Shown one piece after another: positions 36,833 through 45,464 of a stretch of DNA of 64,000 bases. The notes under the pieces were generated by a model. The model searched no databases. It was not told the origin of the DNA and was given only the letters and a program-made list of their open reading frames with translations. Location: assembly GCA_016235255.1 (NCBI GenBank), contig JACRLM010000085.1, forward strand, positions 1-64,000. Reading direction: 5' to 3'. The translations under genes were made by a program, and so were the position numbers. Position 1 is the first letter of the stretch, and every line of letters starts with the position of its first letter. This DNA is from Nitrospinota bacterium. GTDB taxonomy: Bacteria; Nitrospinota_A; UBA7883; JACRLM01.

Positions 36833-37333
36833 ATGAAGTTTTACGCCGCATTTATGGCCCTGCTGATTTCATCCGCCCTTGCCGCGCCAGCCTTCGCAGC
36901 GGACGCTTCCGCCGCCCCTGCGCCCGCCCCTTCTTTTGATATGGAACTGGCGGAGGGGGGAAAGCTTTCGCTGGCCTCTCTGAAGGGGAAAGCGGTGATA
37001 CTCAACTTCTGGGCCACCTGGTGCGGCCCCTGCAAAAAGGAGATGCCGGCGCTTGAGGCTGCGCACAGGAAACACAAGGGAAACGGCGTCACCGTTGTAG
37101 GGGTGAACTTCGATCAGGAAAAGGGAATGGTGAACTCTTTTCTAAAACCGCTGGACGTGACCTTTCCCAACGCGCTGGACGCCGCCGGCAAGACGGCGGA
37201 AAAATACGGGGTGATGGGCCTGCCCACAACGATTTTCATCAACGGCAAGGGCCTTATCGTTGGCCAGCACACCGGAGCCATCACCGCCGATCAGCTGGAA
37301 GGCTGGATCGCGAAGATGGCCCCGGGCAAGTGA
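36833..37333 (+). CDS. TlpA-like thiol-disulfide oxidoreductase
   Basis: An exported thioredoxin-fold protein of 166 residues. A signal peptide ends near APAFAADAS. The fold contains ILNFWATWCGPCKKEMPALE with the active-site CGPC, and the cis-Pro region GVMGLPTTIFI. Such proteins reduce disulfides in the periplasm, often in cytochrome c maturation. The genome needs many c-type cytochromes, which fits, but the gene neighbourhood does not prove it. Confidence 0.9.
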   Translation: MKFYAAFMALLISSALAAPAFAADASAAPAPAPSFDMELAEGGKLSLASLKGKAVILNFWATWCGPCKKEMPALEAAHRKHKGNGVTVVGVNFDQEKGMVNSFLKPLDVTFPNALDAAGKTAEKYGVMGLPTTIFINGKGLIVGQHTGAITADQLEGWIAKMAPGK

Positions 37334-37491
37334 CGGCGTCGCGGCCGGGCCCGGGCCAAAGCGTCTGAACCTGGCGCCACCGTCCCGGTGGAAATAGCTT
37401 TCTGATCGCCCCCCACCGCCAAGTTGGGGCGAATATTTCCATATTGACACTCAATTGATATAAAATGAAAGTTTTCCCAAAGAAAGTGGTC

Positions 37492-38412
37492 ATGGAAAAA
37501 TTCGAAGGTTTTCTGAACATCTTCAAGCCGGAGGGAATGACGTCGGCGGACGTGGTGCGCGTCGTCAAAAGGGAACTGAAGGCCAAGAAGGTGGGCTATA
37601 TAGGGACGCTAGACCCCCTTGCCACGGGCGTGTTGCCCGTCGGCATCGGCAGGGCCACACGGCTTTTCCCGTTCCTGGAAAAACAGGACAAGGTGTATGA
37701 AGCTGTCCTAAAGCTCGGCGAGGCGACGGACACGCAGGACAAAAGCGGCAAGGTGACCGAATCGGCGGACACATCCGGCCTGACTGAACAGGCTGTGCGC
37801 GAGGCCGTGATGAGCTTTGCCGGCGGGATAACGCAGATACCCCCCATGTTCTCCGCAAAAAAGATACAGGGGGAACGGCTATACGACCTTGCGCGGCAAG
37901 GGATCACCGTGGACCGCAAGCCAATCAACGCCGTGGTAAGCGACCTTTCGGTGATAAGCGTGGACCTGCCGCACGTGCGGTTCGTGGCGCGCGTCACCGC
38001 CGGCGCCTACATCCGCACCCTCTGCCACGACATCGGTGATAAACTGGGGGTCCATGGCCATTTAAGCGAGCTTACAAGGCTTCGCTCCGGCCATTTCTCC
38101 GCGGACAGCGCCATGCCGCTGGAAAAAGTGAAAAGCGGGAATGAAGAGGAAGTGATGACCCACTTGCTGACCCTGTCCAACGGGCTTTCGCACATGTCAA
38201 AGGCGGTTGTCATCTCCCACGGGGCCGAGCGGCTGAAAAACGGAATGCCGGTGGGCGTGGCGGAGATCGCAAGCTTCGAGGAGGTGGAAGGGAGCGATTA
38301 TGTGCGCGTCGAGTCCAAAAGCGGGGAGCTTTTGAGCGTGGGGATGAAATGCGGGATACCGATGGCCGGTTTCCCCTTCACCACCATAATCCCCAAAAAG
38401 GTGCTGATATAG
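37492..38412 (+). CDS. truB: tRNA pseudouridine(55) synthase
   Basis: Converts U55 of tRNAs to pseudouridine. The N-terminal FLNIFKPEGMTSADVVRVVK and the catalytic loop GYIGTLDPLATGVLPVGIG (with the catalytic Asp) are clear, and GAYIRTLCHDIG completes the core. A C-terminal PUA-like extension is present; total 306 residues, normal. I chose ATG 37492 because it fits the family start; the frame could begin at 37465. Confidence 0.95.
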   Translation: MEKFEGFLNIFKPEGMTSADVVRVVKRELKAKKVGYIGTLDPLATGVLPVGIGRATRLFPFLEKQDKVYEAVLKLGEATDTQDKSGKVTESADTSGLTEQAVREAVMSFAGGITQIPPMFSAKKIQGERLYDLARQGITVDRKPINAVVSDLSVISVDLPHVRFVARVTAGAYIRTLCHDIGDKLGVHGHLSELTRLRSGHFSADSAMPLEKVKSGNEEEVMTHLLTLSNGLSHMSKAVVISHGAERLKNGMPVGVAEIASFEEVEGSDYVRVESKSGELLSVGMKCGIPMAGFPFTTIIPKKVLI

Positions 38413-38432
38413 CGTAACGGGACGTTTTTTGC

Positions 38433-38900
38433 TCAGCCCGCAAAATCCTTGATGATCCGGGGCAATTCATCGTCCACGAATTGCGCGGGGCTTGCCACCT
38501 TGAAACGATGGATCCCCTTGGCCCTGAATGTGGTGAAGTCTTTTTTATCGCCTGTCACCAGATAGTCCGCTTTCCCGTTCACGGCGGACAACGCCACCGG
38601 TATATCTTTGGCCGGCATTTTCCACTTCGCCTTTTTCACCTGCTCCGCCGATGGCAAAGGGACCACATCAAGGTTCATCCGGGGAAGATATTCCCTGTAA
38701 ACCGGGAGGGCGGCGGGTATTTTGCGGTGGATGTTTCGTTCGATCTCGATAAGATTGTATTCACCGGTGAACCCGGCGAGAAATGGAAGCCGCAATGAAA
38801 GCAAGTCCAGGATTATTCGAGGAGCCCCTTTGTCCGAGATGATTCCGGAGATGATGACATTTGAGTCCAGAAAGACCCTAACGGCCTCTTTTCTTGCCAT
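38433..38900 (-). CDS. PIN-domain toxin
   Basis: A 155-residue PIN-fold ribonuclease-like protein. The acidic sites are visible as VFLDSNVIISGI (first Asp), the Glu in YNLIEIERNI, and DYLVTGDKKDF near the end. PIN toxins cut RNA. The ATG at 38900 lies inside the end of the AbrB-like antitoxin gene (23-bp overlap), which is typical of coupled toxin-antitoxin pairs. Confidence 0.82.
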   Translation of the reverse strand: MARKEAVRVFLDSNVIISGIISDKGAPRIILDLLSLRLPFLAGFTGEYNLIEIERNIHRKIPAALPVYREYLPRMNLDVVPLPSAEQVKKAKWKMPAKDIPVALSAVNGKADYLVTGDKKDFTTFRAKGIHRFKVASPAQFVDDELPRIIKDFAG

Positions 38901-39168
38901 ATATCTTTTGGAAGACCGCTTCCCTGTCCTCCTTAAGCCCGGCGATAAGATCATCGGCGGCAAGCCCGGATTGCTTCAATATCTTTTTAATTTGCCGCCG
39001 GGCCTCCTCCAGCTCAAGCCGTTTGGGGGTGACGATGATCGAATCCCCCACCGGGATGATGGCCACCGCCTGCCCTTCATCCAGATTGCCCGCATCCCTG
39101 ATTTTTTTCGGTATGGTCAGCTGGCCCCGGGCCTTTATTTCCGCCACCGCCGGTTTTGCCGCAAACAT
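38878..39168 (-). CDS. AbrB/SpoVT-type antitoxin
   Basis: A 96-residue protein with the swapped-hairpin AbrB DNA-binding domain at the N-terminus (IKARGQLTIPKKIRDAGNLD and VGDSIIVTPKRL), and a helical C-terminus that would bind the toxin. Directly upstream of the PIN-domain gene, so the pair likely forms a self-regulated toxin-antitoxin unit. Confidence 0.85.
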   Translation of the reverse strand: MFAAKPAVAEIKARGQLTIPKKIRDAGNLDEGQAVAIIPVGDSIIVTPKRLELEEARRQIKKILKQSGLAADDLIAGLKEDREAVFQKIYGKKRGR

Positions 39169-39231
39169 TATTGACGCCTCCGTTTTCTGAATTCAGAATA
39201 TCAGTATTCTGATTTAACCGCAAGCGCGGGA

Positions 39232-40809
39232 TCACCCCTTCAGATGCGTCTCTATCCGTTCCATCGCCTTGTCCAATCCCAGCAGCGCTATGAAGCTGCC
39301 GATCTTCGGCCCGGAGGACTGGCGCAGGAACACCCGGTACAGCGTCTTGAACCACTCTTTCGGCTTTATCTCGCGCTCCTTGGCGGCATGGAAGGTCAAT
39401 GTCTGTATCGCCGCCGGATCCGGTTCGCCCCCGGCGTCACGCAGTTTTGAAAGCTCCCCGTGGAACGCCCGCAATACCTCGTCCATCTCGTGCCCGGCCG
39501 CCTCTTCCTTCACGTTCGGCAGGTACACCTCGCGGTAGTAGATCAGCGCGTCGGCGATGAGCTGGTCGTAATACTCGATGTTCCCCTTTATCTCCGGCTG
39601 GTATTTTACGAGGAAATCGCGCACGATGGCCGGATCGTCCTGCCGGAGCGCCACGATAAGCTCGTATATCATCGAGTATGTCACCACCTTGCCGCCGTGC
39701 AGGGCCCCGGCGTGGGCGCCCTTTGAAAGGCGGGAGACGAAGGGGACTGGCGAGTCCGCCGAACCGTCGTGGTTTGCCACAAGATCCAAGTACTGGTCCA
39801 CGATTTCCGGCAGGATGGGCAGCCCCATTTTTTTGGACACCTGGGGCTTTATGTACATGAAGTAAAGCAGCGAGTCCACCGGGGCATACCGCAGCCATTG
39901 CTCGATGGATATGCCGTTGCCAAGCTTCTTGGAAATCTTCTTGCCGGTCTCGTCCAGAAACAGCTCGTACTTGAAAAGCTCCGGCGGCACGCCTCCAAGG
40001 GTCCTGACGATGCGGGAGGAGAGCCGGGCCGATTCGGTCAAGTCCTCCCCGTGCATCTCGTAATCTATGGAAAGCGAGAACCAGCGCAACGCCCAGTCCA
40101 CCTTCCAACCAACCTTGCACCCGCCGTCCAGCGCGCTGACTGTCCCTTTATGCCCGCAGGACTTGAACTTTCCTTCCGCGTCCACCTCGCACGAATACGA
40201 TATGGTGGAATTGGCGGCGTCAAAAGCTGTGACGCGGGTGGAGTATATCCGGCCGCAGCTTTCGCAGATGGGGAAAAAGGGGCTCCACGCCTCGCGCTTG
40301 TCCTCGGCGATCTCGCGGGTGAACATCTCCTTCACCTCGCCGTAATTGGCCAAAACGCGCTTGAGCCCGTCGTTGAACGCGCCGGACCTGTATTTTCCGG
40401 TGGACGAGGAGAACTCATAGGTGAACCCGAACGAGTCCAGAAACTCCCGCAGTTTGCGGTTCATGTAATGGGCGTAAGACGGCTCTTCGCCGAAGGGGTC
40501 GGGCACGGCCGTCAACGGTTTTCCAAGGTGTTTTTTCACCATGTCGCGGTTGGGTATGTTCCGCGGGGCCTCGCGAAGCCCGTCCATGTCGTCGGAAAAG
40601 GCGATAAGGTGTGCGCTCACTTGCGGGGCCAGCGTCTTTAGCGCCTGGAGCACGAACGACGTGCGCGCCACCTCGCCGAAAGTGCCGATGTGCGGCAGGC
40701 CGGATGGGCCGTAGCCTGTCTCCGCGGTGAAGTTGCTCCTGCCAAGTTTTTCAAGCCTGCCGAGGATGCGTTGCGCCTCGATATACGGCCATTCCCTGTA
40801 TTCGGTCAT
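39232..40809 (-). CDS. lysS: Class I lysyl-tRNA synthetase
   Basis: Charges tRNA-Lys with the class I fold (archaeal type), not the class II LysRS common in bacteria. The catalytic core has the HIGH-like GPSGLPHIGTFGEVAR motif and the KMSKS-like KKISKKLGNG. A zinc-ribbon-like region has CESCGRIYST and CEVDAEGKFKSCGHKG. The C-terminal helical anticodon-binding domain is present; total 525 residues. I chose the ATG at 40809; a TTG at 40821 is possible. It has its own promoter. Confidence 0.95.
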   Translation of the reverse strand: MTEYREWPYIEAQRILGRLEKLGRSNFTAETGYGPSGLPHIGTFGEVARTSFVLQALKTLAPQVSAHLIAFSDDMDGLREAPRNIPNRDMVKKHLGKPLTAVPDPFGEEPSYAHYMNRKLREFLDSFGFTYEFSSSTGKYRSGAFNDGLKRVLANYGEVKEMFTREIAEDKREAWSPFFPICESCGRIYSTRVTAFDAANSTISYSCEVDAEGKFKSCGHKGTVSALDGGCKVGWKVDWALRWFSLSIDYEMHGEDLTESARLSSRIVRTLGGVPPELFKYELFLDETGKKISKKLGNGISIEQWLRYAPVDSLLYFMYIKPQVSKKMGLPILPEIVDQYLDLVANHDGSADSPVPFVSRLSKGAHAGALHGGKVVTYSMIYELIVALRQDDPAIVRDFLVKYQPEIKGNIEYYDQLIADALIYYREVYLPNVKEEAAGHEMDEVLRAFHGELSKLRDAGGEPDPAAIQTLTFHAAKEREIKPKEWFKTLYRVFLRQSSGPKIGSFIALLGLDKAMERIETHLKG

Positions 40810-40830
40810 TTCCACTTCCAAAATTTTTTA

Positions 40831-40839
40831 ATTATAGCA
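40831..40839 (-). promoter_or_regulatory. Extended -10 promoter of lysS
   Basis: The minus strand reads TGC followed by a perfect TATAAT (40836-40831) just upstream of lysS. The TG extension makes up for a poor -35. The same block occurs upstream of typA. Confidence 0.55.
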
Positions 40840-40951
40840 CGCGAAGGACGCGCCTGTTTTATCGCTGGAATCCACGCGGCGGATGGTCTAATATCCTTCC
40901 GGCGCTGGCTTTGGCCCTGCCGCCGATCCTACTTGCATGGAAGGGAATGTT

Positions 40952-41728
40952 GTGACTTTTTTCGACAGCGTAATCATGGGCATCGTGGAGGGATTGACAG
41001 AGTTTCTCCCCATATCTTCCACCGCGCACCTTATCATCACCGCCAAGCTTTTAAACCTGGCGCACACCGATTACATGAAAAGTTTCGAGATATCCATCCA
41101 GACCGGGGCGATCCTGGCCGTGGTTGTGATGTACTGGAAGGAGCTTTTCACGAACATGGAGACCGTGAAAAGGCTCATCGTCACATTCATACCCACCGGC
41201 GCGCTGGGCTTCGCGTTTTACAAGGTGGTGAAGGGATATCTGCTGGGCAACGGTTCGGTGATCGCCTGGGCCTTTGTCATCGGCGGGGTGGTGCTGATAG
41301 CCTTCGAGATGCTCCACCGGGAAAAAGATGACGCCATAGAGGAGATATCAAGGCTGCCGTACGCCCAATGCGTAATGATCGGCTTTTTCCAGGCGCTGGC
41401 GATGATACCGGGCGTGTCCCGCTCCGGCATTACGATTATAGGCGGCCTGCTGCTGGGGCTGCGGCGCAGATTGATAGTGGAGTTTTCTTTTTTGCTGGCT
41501 GTGCCGACAATGTTTTCCGCCACGGCGTACGACCTTTACAAATCCGGCGGGGCCTTTTCGTTAGAGCAGTTCGGGTCGCTGGCGGCGGGATTTGTGATGT
41601 CGTTCATCGTCGCCATGGGGTGCATCAAATTCTTCCTGCGCTATATCCGGCGGCACACATTCATCCCGTTCGGAGTGTACAGGATAATCGCCGGAGCGGC
41701 GTTGCTGGCGGGGCTGCTCCCTTCCTGA
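40952..41728 (+). CDS. uppP: Undecaprenyl-diphosphate phosphatase
   Basis: An integral membrane phosphatase that recycles the lipid carrier undecaprenyl phosphate for cell-wall synthesis. The signature GIVEGLTEFLPISSTAHLI is near the N-terminus and the second motif MIPGVSRSGITIIGGLL is near the middle. About eight helices, 258 residues, normal. I chose the GTG at 40952 because GGAAGGGA sits just upstream; the ATG at 40937 is an alternative. Confidence 0.95.
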   Translation: MTFFDSVIMGIVEGLTEFLPISSTAHLIITAKLLNLAHTDYMKSFEISIQTGAILAVVVMYWKELFTNMETVKRLIVTFIPTGALGFAFYKVVKGYLLGNGSVIAWAFVIGGVVLIAFEMLHREKDDAIEEISRLPYAQCVMIGFFQALAMIPGVSRSGITIIGGLLLGLRRRLIVEFSFLLAVPTMFSATAYDLYKSGGAFSLEQFGSLAAGFVMSFIVAMGCIKFFLRYIRRHTFIPFGVYRIIAGAALLAGLLPS

Positions 41729-41746
41729 AGAGAACTCCGCCCCGCG

Positions 41747-42517
41747 TTACATCGAGGCGGCCAGCGCGTTAAGCTGGGCCGAGATGGACCGCATCTTCTC
41801 CGCCGAGCCGGCCGGCATCACCGCCGAAAGTTCCTCGATGGAAGCGGCGCGCTCCGCCAGGGCGTCCCTTGTCTGTATCCTGCGGCTCAGCTCCACCTTG
41901 TTCTTAAGGTCGGTCACCGTCAGGCGCGTGTCGTTTATCAGCGACTGGTTTGTCTTCACTCCGGAAGATAAAGTGGCGATCTCCGTTTTCATCACACCGG
42001 ACGCGTCGGATATCCTTGAAAGCTCCGAAGTGTGGCGGCTGACCACCGCGCCTAGCACCAGCGCCGACAAAAGCGCCACCCCTGCGATGCCGATGGTCAC
42101 ATAATGAATCGCGCTGTATGGTCCGCCGGAACTGGCCGGACGCTCCGCGGGCGCCTGCCATGCCGGCACATCGTCCTTGGCCGCCGCAACCGGCTCTGCC
42201 GTGTCCTCGTCCTCGTCCGTCTCGTGCGAAATGGGTCCGGGCGCCTGCGAAGGCTCCGCCGCCGGGGTCACCAGTGAAAGGCGCCCCTTGTCTTTTTCGT
42301 TTGCAGTGTTCTCGGCGGATGGTTTTATCGTCTGGTCCATTTTACGCTCTCCTTTCGGCGCGGCGGCGATTGACGCCGTCATTTGCTCAAATACTTCCTG
42401 GCTTATGAACGATATGGGGCTTTGAGCCTGTGTCCCAATGGCCGCCAGATGGTCCATGAACTCCATCGTGTCCATGCCAAGCCGCCTGGCCGCTTCGTAC
42501 ACCCTTATTTCGCCCAT
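41747..42517 (-). CDS. Membrane protein with IF2_N-like N-terminal domain
   Basis: A 256-residue protein. The first 45 residues resemble the helical IF2_N domain of translation initiation factor 2 (MGEIRVYEAARRLGMDTMEF, then MDHLAAIG). An acidic, disordered segment follows, then a single membrane helix (about 140-160) and a C-terminal coiled coil (about 165-250). I know no family with this order. The role is unknown; it may be a membrane-tethered regulator or scaffold. It is a single-gene unit converging on uppP, with 18 bp between the ends. Confidence 0.55.
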   Translation of the reverse strand: MGEIRVYEAARRLGMDTMEFMDHLAAIGTQAQSPISFISQEVFEQMTASIAAAPKGERKMDQTIKPSAENTANEKDKGRLSLVTPAAEPSQAPGPISHETDEDEDTAEPVAAAKDDVPAWQAPAERPASSGGPYSAIHYVTIGIAGVALLSALVLGAVVSRHTSELSRISDASGVMKTEIATLSSGVKTNQSLINDTRLTVTDLKNKVELSRRIQTRDALAERAASIEELSAVMPAGSAEKMRSISAQLNALAASM

Positions 42518-42676
42518 CGTTTAAGCCACTTTGTGATTGTTCAATCTGGCTGATTCTATCCCATCGGCGGCCCATGGCGCAATGGCGCCGCTTGAACGAA
42601 TCATTGCCATCGGATACAATTGACGGGCGCATTGGGCGCAACTGGTCCGAATCACCTGCTTGTAAGGAAAATAAAA

Positions 42677-43516
42677 GTGATAAAGAATTTGTTTTTTCTA
42701 CTGATTACCACCGCTTTGGCGGCAAGCTGCGGCGGAGGCTCTTCCGGCTCATCGTCTTCTTCAAGTTCGTCCGGGTCATCCTCCACCTCAACAGACACCA
42801 CAACACCGGTCAACTCCTCCTGCGCCCCGGCCCATGAAGGCAACGTGGTGTGGACTTATTCAGAATGCGGCCCGCTTGTGGACGGTGAGACCGTCAACAT
42901 AAACCAGGGGACGCTGGACGATAGCGGAGTCCAGCTCGGCTCCCGCAAGGTGAACAAGGGGCGCGTCACATTCACCTTCACGAAACTGGACTGGAGCATG
43001 ATCCCCTGGCCGACGGACGACATAGTGTTCATGGCCTTTATGGCCCTGGGGCAGGACTTGTCCAATGGCTACGGCCTGAACAACGAGGTGAACTGGCATA
43101 TCCTGGGCAACCGTTTCGCGGAGGACGGCGATATCGAGACCCGGCTTGTCACCCAGCGGTTCGACGGTGTGTGCATACCGGAGTCCATCCGCTATTGCGA
43201 GAAAAAATTCAACAATTTCGACGCGCCAAAATACGATTTGACCCAGTCGTACAAGTGGGACTGCGCGTGGGACACCACCGTTAACAGCGGCATGAACGAT
43301 TGGGGCCAAAGCGGCGGGGACGGACTTGTAAGCTGCGCCTTGTACAACGTGACGGACGCGAACAGCCCGGTCCTCATCGAGACTTACCGGGTCCCCACTT
43401 CCGGCTCGTATGAGGGGTTGAACGGCTTTACCGCCGGCGGGAACACCAGCAGCTCCTTCTTCAAGCCCAATATGGCCACGACTACGACGAATTTCCGTTT
43501 CTCGATCATCGAGTAA
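42677..43516 (+). CDS. Lipoprotein with Ser-rich tether
   Basis: A 279-residue lipoprotein. The signal sequence MIKNLFFLLITTALAASC has its lipobox cysteine at about 18, followed by a Gly/Ser run of some 25 residues and then a beta-rich domain with several paired cysteines (for example YSECGPL, VCIPESIRYCEKKF, WDCAWDT). I do not recognise the family. The start is a GTG at 42677, with AAGGA upstream. A strong terminator lies just after the gene. Confidence 0.7.
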   Translation: MIKNLFFLLITTALAASCGGGSSGSSSSSSSSGSSSTSTDTTTPVNSSCAPAHEGNVVWTYSECGPLVDGETVNINQGTLDDSGVQLGSRKVNKGRVTFTFTKLDWSMIPWPTDDIVFMAFMALGQDLSNGYGLNNEVNWHILGNRFAEDGDIETRLVTQRFDGVCIPESIRYCEKKFNNFDAPKYDLTQSYKWDCAWDTTVNSGMNDWGQSGGDGLVSCALYNVTDANSPVLIETYRVPTSGSYEGLNGFTAGGNTSSSFFKPNMATTTTNFRFSIIE

Positions 43517-43531
43517 CCCAAGGACCATCAG

Positions 43532-43564
43532 GGGCGGCTCCATTGGCGGGCCGCCCTTTTTTTT
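43532..43564 (+). terminator. Rho-independent terminator after lipoprotein gene
   Basis: A 7-bp GC stem GGGCGGC/GCCGCCC (43532-43538 and 43550-43556) with an 11-base loop is followed by eight T residues at 43557-43564. Confidence 0.85.
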
Positions 43565-43613
43565 CGCCCGCGCCGCCGTTTGCATTTCCGCCGCGAATGT
43601 ATAGAATGGCCCC

Positions 43614-44030
43614 ATGTCCGAAATCGGCAGGCTTAGTTTCACCATCGAAAAGGCGCTTTCCGGAAAGCTGGAAAAGCTCGTCAAGGAAAGCGGCTACGCC
43701 AACAGGTCGGAGTTCATACGCGACCTGATACGCTCCCGGCTTGTCGAAAAGGAATGGGAGCTAAACGAGGAGGCGGTCGGGACCGTCACACTGGTGTACG
43801 ACCATCACGCCCGGCAGCTTTCAAACAAACTCACGCAGCTCCAGCACGACCATCACGAGGCGGTGCTGGCCGCCACCCACGTCCACCTTTCGCACCACAT
43901 CTGCGCGGAGATGATAATGATAAAGGGGCGCGCGGCGATGATAAAAAGCATCGCCGACAAGCTCCGCCGCCAGAAGGGGGTCTTGCACGTGGAGCTTTCG
44001 ATGAGCTCGACGGGGGAGAAGCTAAAGTAG
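43614..44030 (+). CDS. nikR: Nickel-responsive regulator NikR
   Basis: A 138-residue repressor with an N-terminal ribbon-helix-helix (RLSFTIEKALSGKLEKLVKE and NRSEFIRDLIRSRL) and a C-terminal ACT-like nickel-binding domain. The nickel-site pattern is complete: His in QLQHDHHE and THVHLSHHICAEMI with the Cys. In other bacteria NikR represses nickel uptake genes when nickel is in excess. No nickel transporter or urease or hydrogenase gene is in the window. Confidence 0.95.
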   Translation: MSEIGRLSFTIEKALSGKLEKLVKESGYANRSEFIRDLIRSRLVEKEWELNEEAVGTVTLVYDHHARQLSNKLTQLQHDHHEAVLAATHVHLSHHICAEMIMIKGRAAMIKSIADKLRRQKGVLHVELSMSSTGEKLK

Positions 44031-44073
44031 GGGCGGGTTTCAAACCTGCCCGGATTCTGATGTGGGGGCGCCG

Positions 44074-44373
44074 TCAGTCCAGATCGAAAATATTGTTCGG
44101 CTTTATGTCCTTTTCCTTCTTCGCTTCATTTAGCGACGCCTTGAAAAGTTCTTCGGCCATCTTCCTTTTCTTTTCAAGCTGGCCGGCGATGTCGTCGAGC
44201 TTTCCGGCGCGTTTGTCCCTGTCGTCTTTGGCCTTGGTGAAGGCGTCGATGAACCTGTCTCCGCTGGACTTTTCCACCAGCGGCTTGCGGGTCTCGATCA
44301 GTTCTCCGGTGATCCTGTCCACAATCAGGATGGTCTGGCATCCGGGGCATGCGACCTTGATTTCCCTGTCCAT
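44074..44373 (-). CDS. Small hypothetical protein with CPGC motif
   Basis: A 99-residue protein. The N-terminus has one CxxC motif (VACPGCQTILIVDRITGELI), which may be half of a zinc site, and the rest is highly charged helix (residues about 45-95). I do not recognise the family. It lies 6 bp downstream of tatA in the same direction and is likely cotranscribed. Confidence 0.55.
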   Translation of the reverse strand: MDREIKVACPGCQTILIVDRITGELIETRKPLVEKSSGDRFIDAFTKAKDDRDKRAGKLDDIAGQLEKKRKMAEELFKASLNEAKKEKDIKPNNIFDLD

Positions 44374-44379
44374 GGCGGG

Positions 44380-44586
44380 TCAGGCGCCCTTTTTCCCCTC
44401 GTCTATGGCCTTCTGGGCCTCGTCGGCGGCGCCCTTTATTTCCGATTCGGTCTCGGAAATGGACTTCTTGAAGTTGCGTATCCCCTTGCCAAGCCCGCCC
44501 CCTATCTCCGGCAGGCGTTTTGCCCCGAACACCACCAGGGCGATGAGAAGGATGATTATAAGCTCCGGCATGCCGATTCCGAACAT
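44380..44586 (-). CDS. tatA: Sec-independent translocase TatA/E
   Basis: A 68-residue Tat pore subunit: a short N-terminus, one membrane helix ([20 protein letters not shown]), the amphipathic helix [15 protein letters not shown] and a charged tail. The start is ATG 44586 behind a strong AAGGAGA site. TatC is not in the window. Confidence 0.92.
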   Translation of the reverse strand: MFGIGMPELIIILLIALVVFGAKRLPEIGGGLGKGIRNFKKSISETESEIKGAADEAQKAIDEGKKGA

Positions 44587-44751
44587 TTGACTCTCCTTTT
44601 CAAGCCGATGCCAAAGGCGTCCGCCGCTTTGGGGGCGCCGCCGCAACAACGAGGGTTTTTCAACGGCCTCATTGCTGATATACTTAATCTATTTTAACGG
44701 GACGGGCGATTTAAAGCCACATTAAAACCAGTAATCGAGGGGAGCCCTTTT

Positions 44752-45378
44752 ATGGAGCCTGAAATAACCGTCAACGGCGCAAAGGCCGTCGTGGACCTTA
44801 CCGGCGTGACCCATCTGGCCGGCGCCGTGGACAAACTGTCAAAAGCAGTCCTGGCCCCTGGCGAGCTTATCGCGTCGCTGACAGTCAACGGCGAATATTT
44901 GGAACCCGGCTCCCCGAAGGCGGCCGCCCCCATCGGCCAGATCAAGACCATCGAAGTGACCACCATAAAAAATCCGATAGAAATGACCGTCTCGCTGCTA
45001 AAGCGGATGGGGGAATACCTTTCCACCATGTCCCCCGGGGTGGGCAAGGCGGCGGACGTGCTGCGGCTGGGCTCCGCCGAAGAAGGCAACGCCATGCTGG
45101 TGAAGATTCTGGACGGGATCACAGCTTTCACCGACCTTATCGAGACGGCCAAGTCCGTCGCCCGCAACGACCTTGGGAATCTGTCGTCCAAGGGGCAGAC
45201 TTTCACGGGGCTGGAGGAGCGTCTCCTTTCCATGCTGAAAAAAGTTATGGACGCGCAGGAGTCCAGCGACTGGGTGATGGTGGCCGACCTTCTGGAGTAT
45301 GAGATAGCGCCCGCTCTGGACGATTGGCGTAATATCCTGCCGGCGGTTGAAAGTGAGCTGTTAAAGGGCAATAATTGA
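44752..45378 (+). CDS. Hypothetical protein
   Basis: A 208-residue soluble protein, no signal peptide or membrane helix. It looks largely alpha-helical in the second half, with a beta-rich N-terminus. I do not recognise the family. A GAGGGGAG site precedes the ATG at 44752. It lies upstream of the sigma factor gene in the same direction, so possible roles in its regulation are open, but there is no direct evidence. Confidence 0.5.
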   Translation: MEPEITVNGAKAVVDLTGVTHLAGAVDKLSKAVLAPGELIASLTVNGEYLEPGSPKAAAPIGQIKTIEVTTIKNPIEMTVSLLKRMGEYLSTMSPGVGKAADVLRLGSAEEGNAMLVKILDGITAFTDLIETAKSVARNDLGNLSSKGQTFTGLEERLLSMLKKVMDAQESSDWVMVADLLEYEIAPALDDWRNILPAVESELLKGNN

Positions 45379-45464
45379 TCTAGACGGGCAGTTTTGGCGG
45401 CGCCGCGATGCCCAGTGTTTCGCGGCGGAATCCGGCCATGCCCGCCGGACAAGAATGGTTTTCC

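Noticed and set aside
38413..38432. Possible terminator after truB (short stem before a T-run)
   Set aside because: The stem CGT/ACG has only three base pairs, too weak to call.
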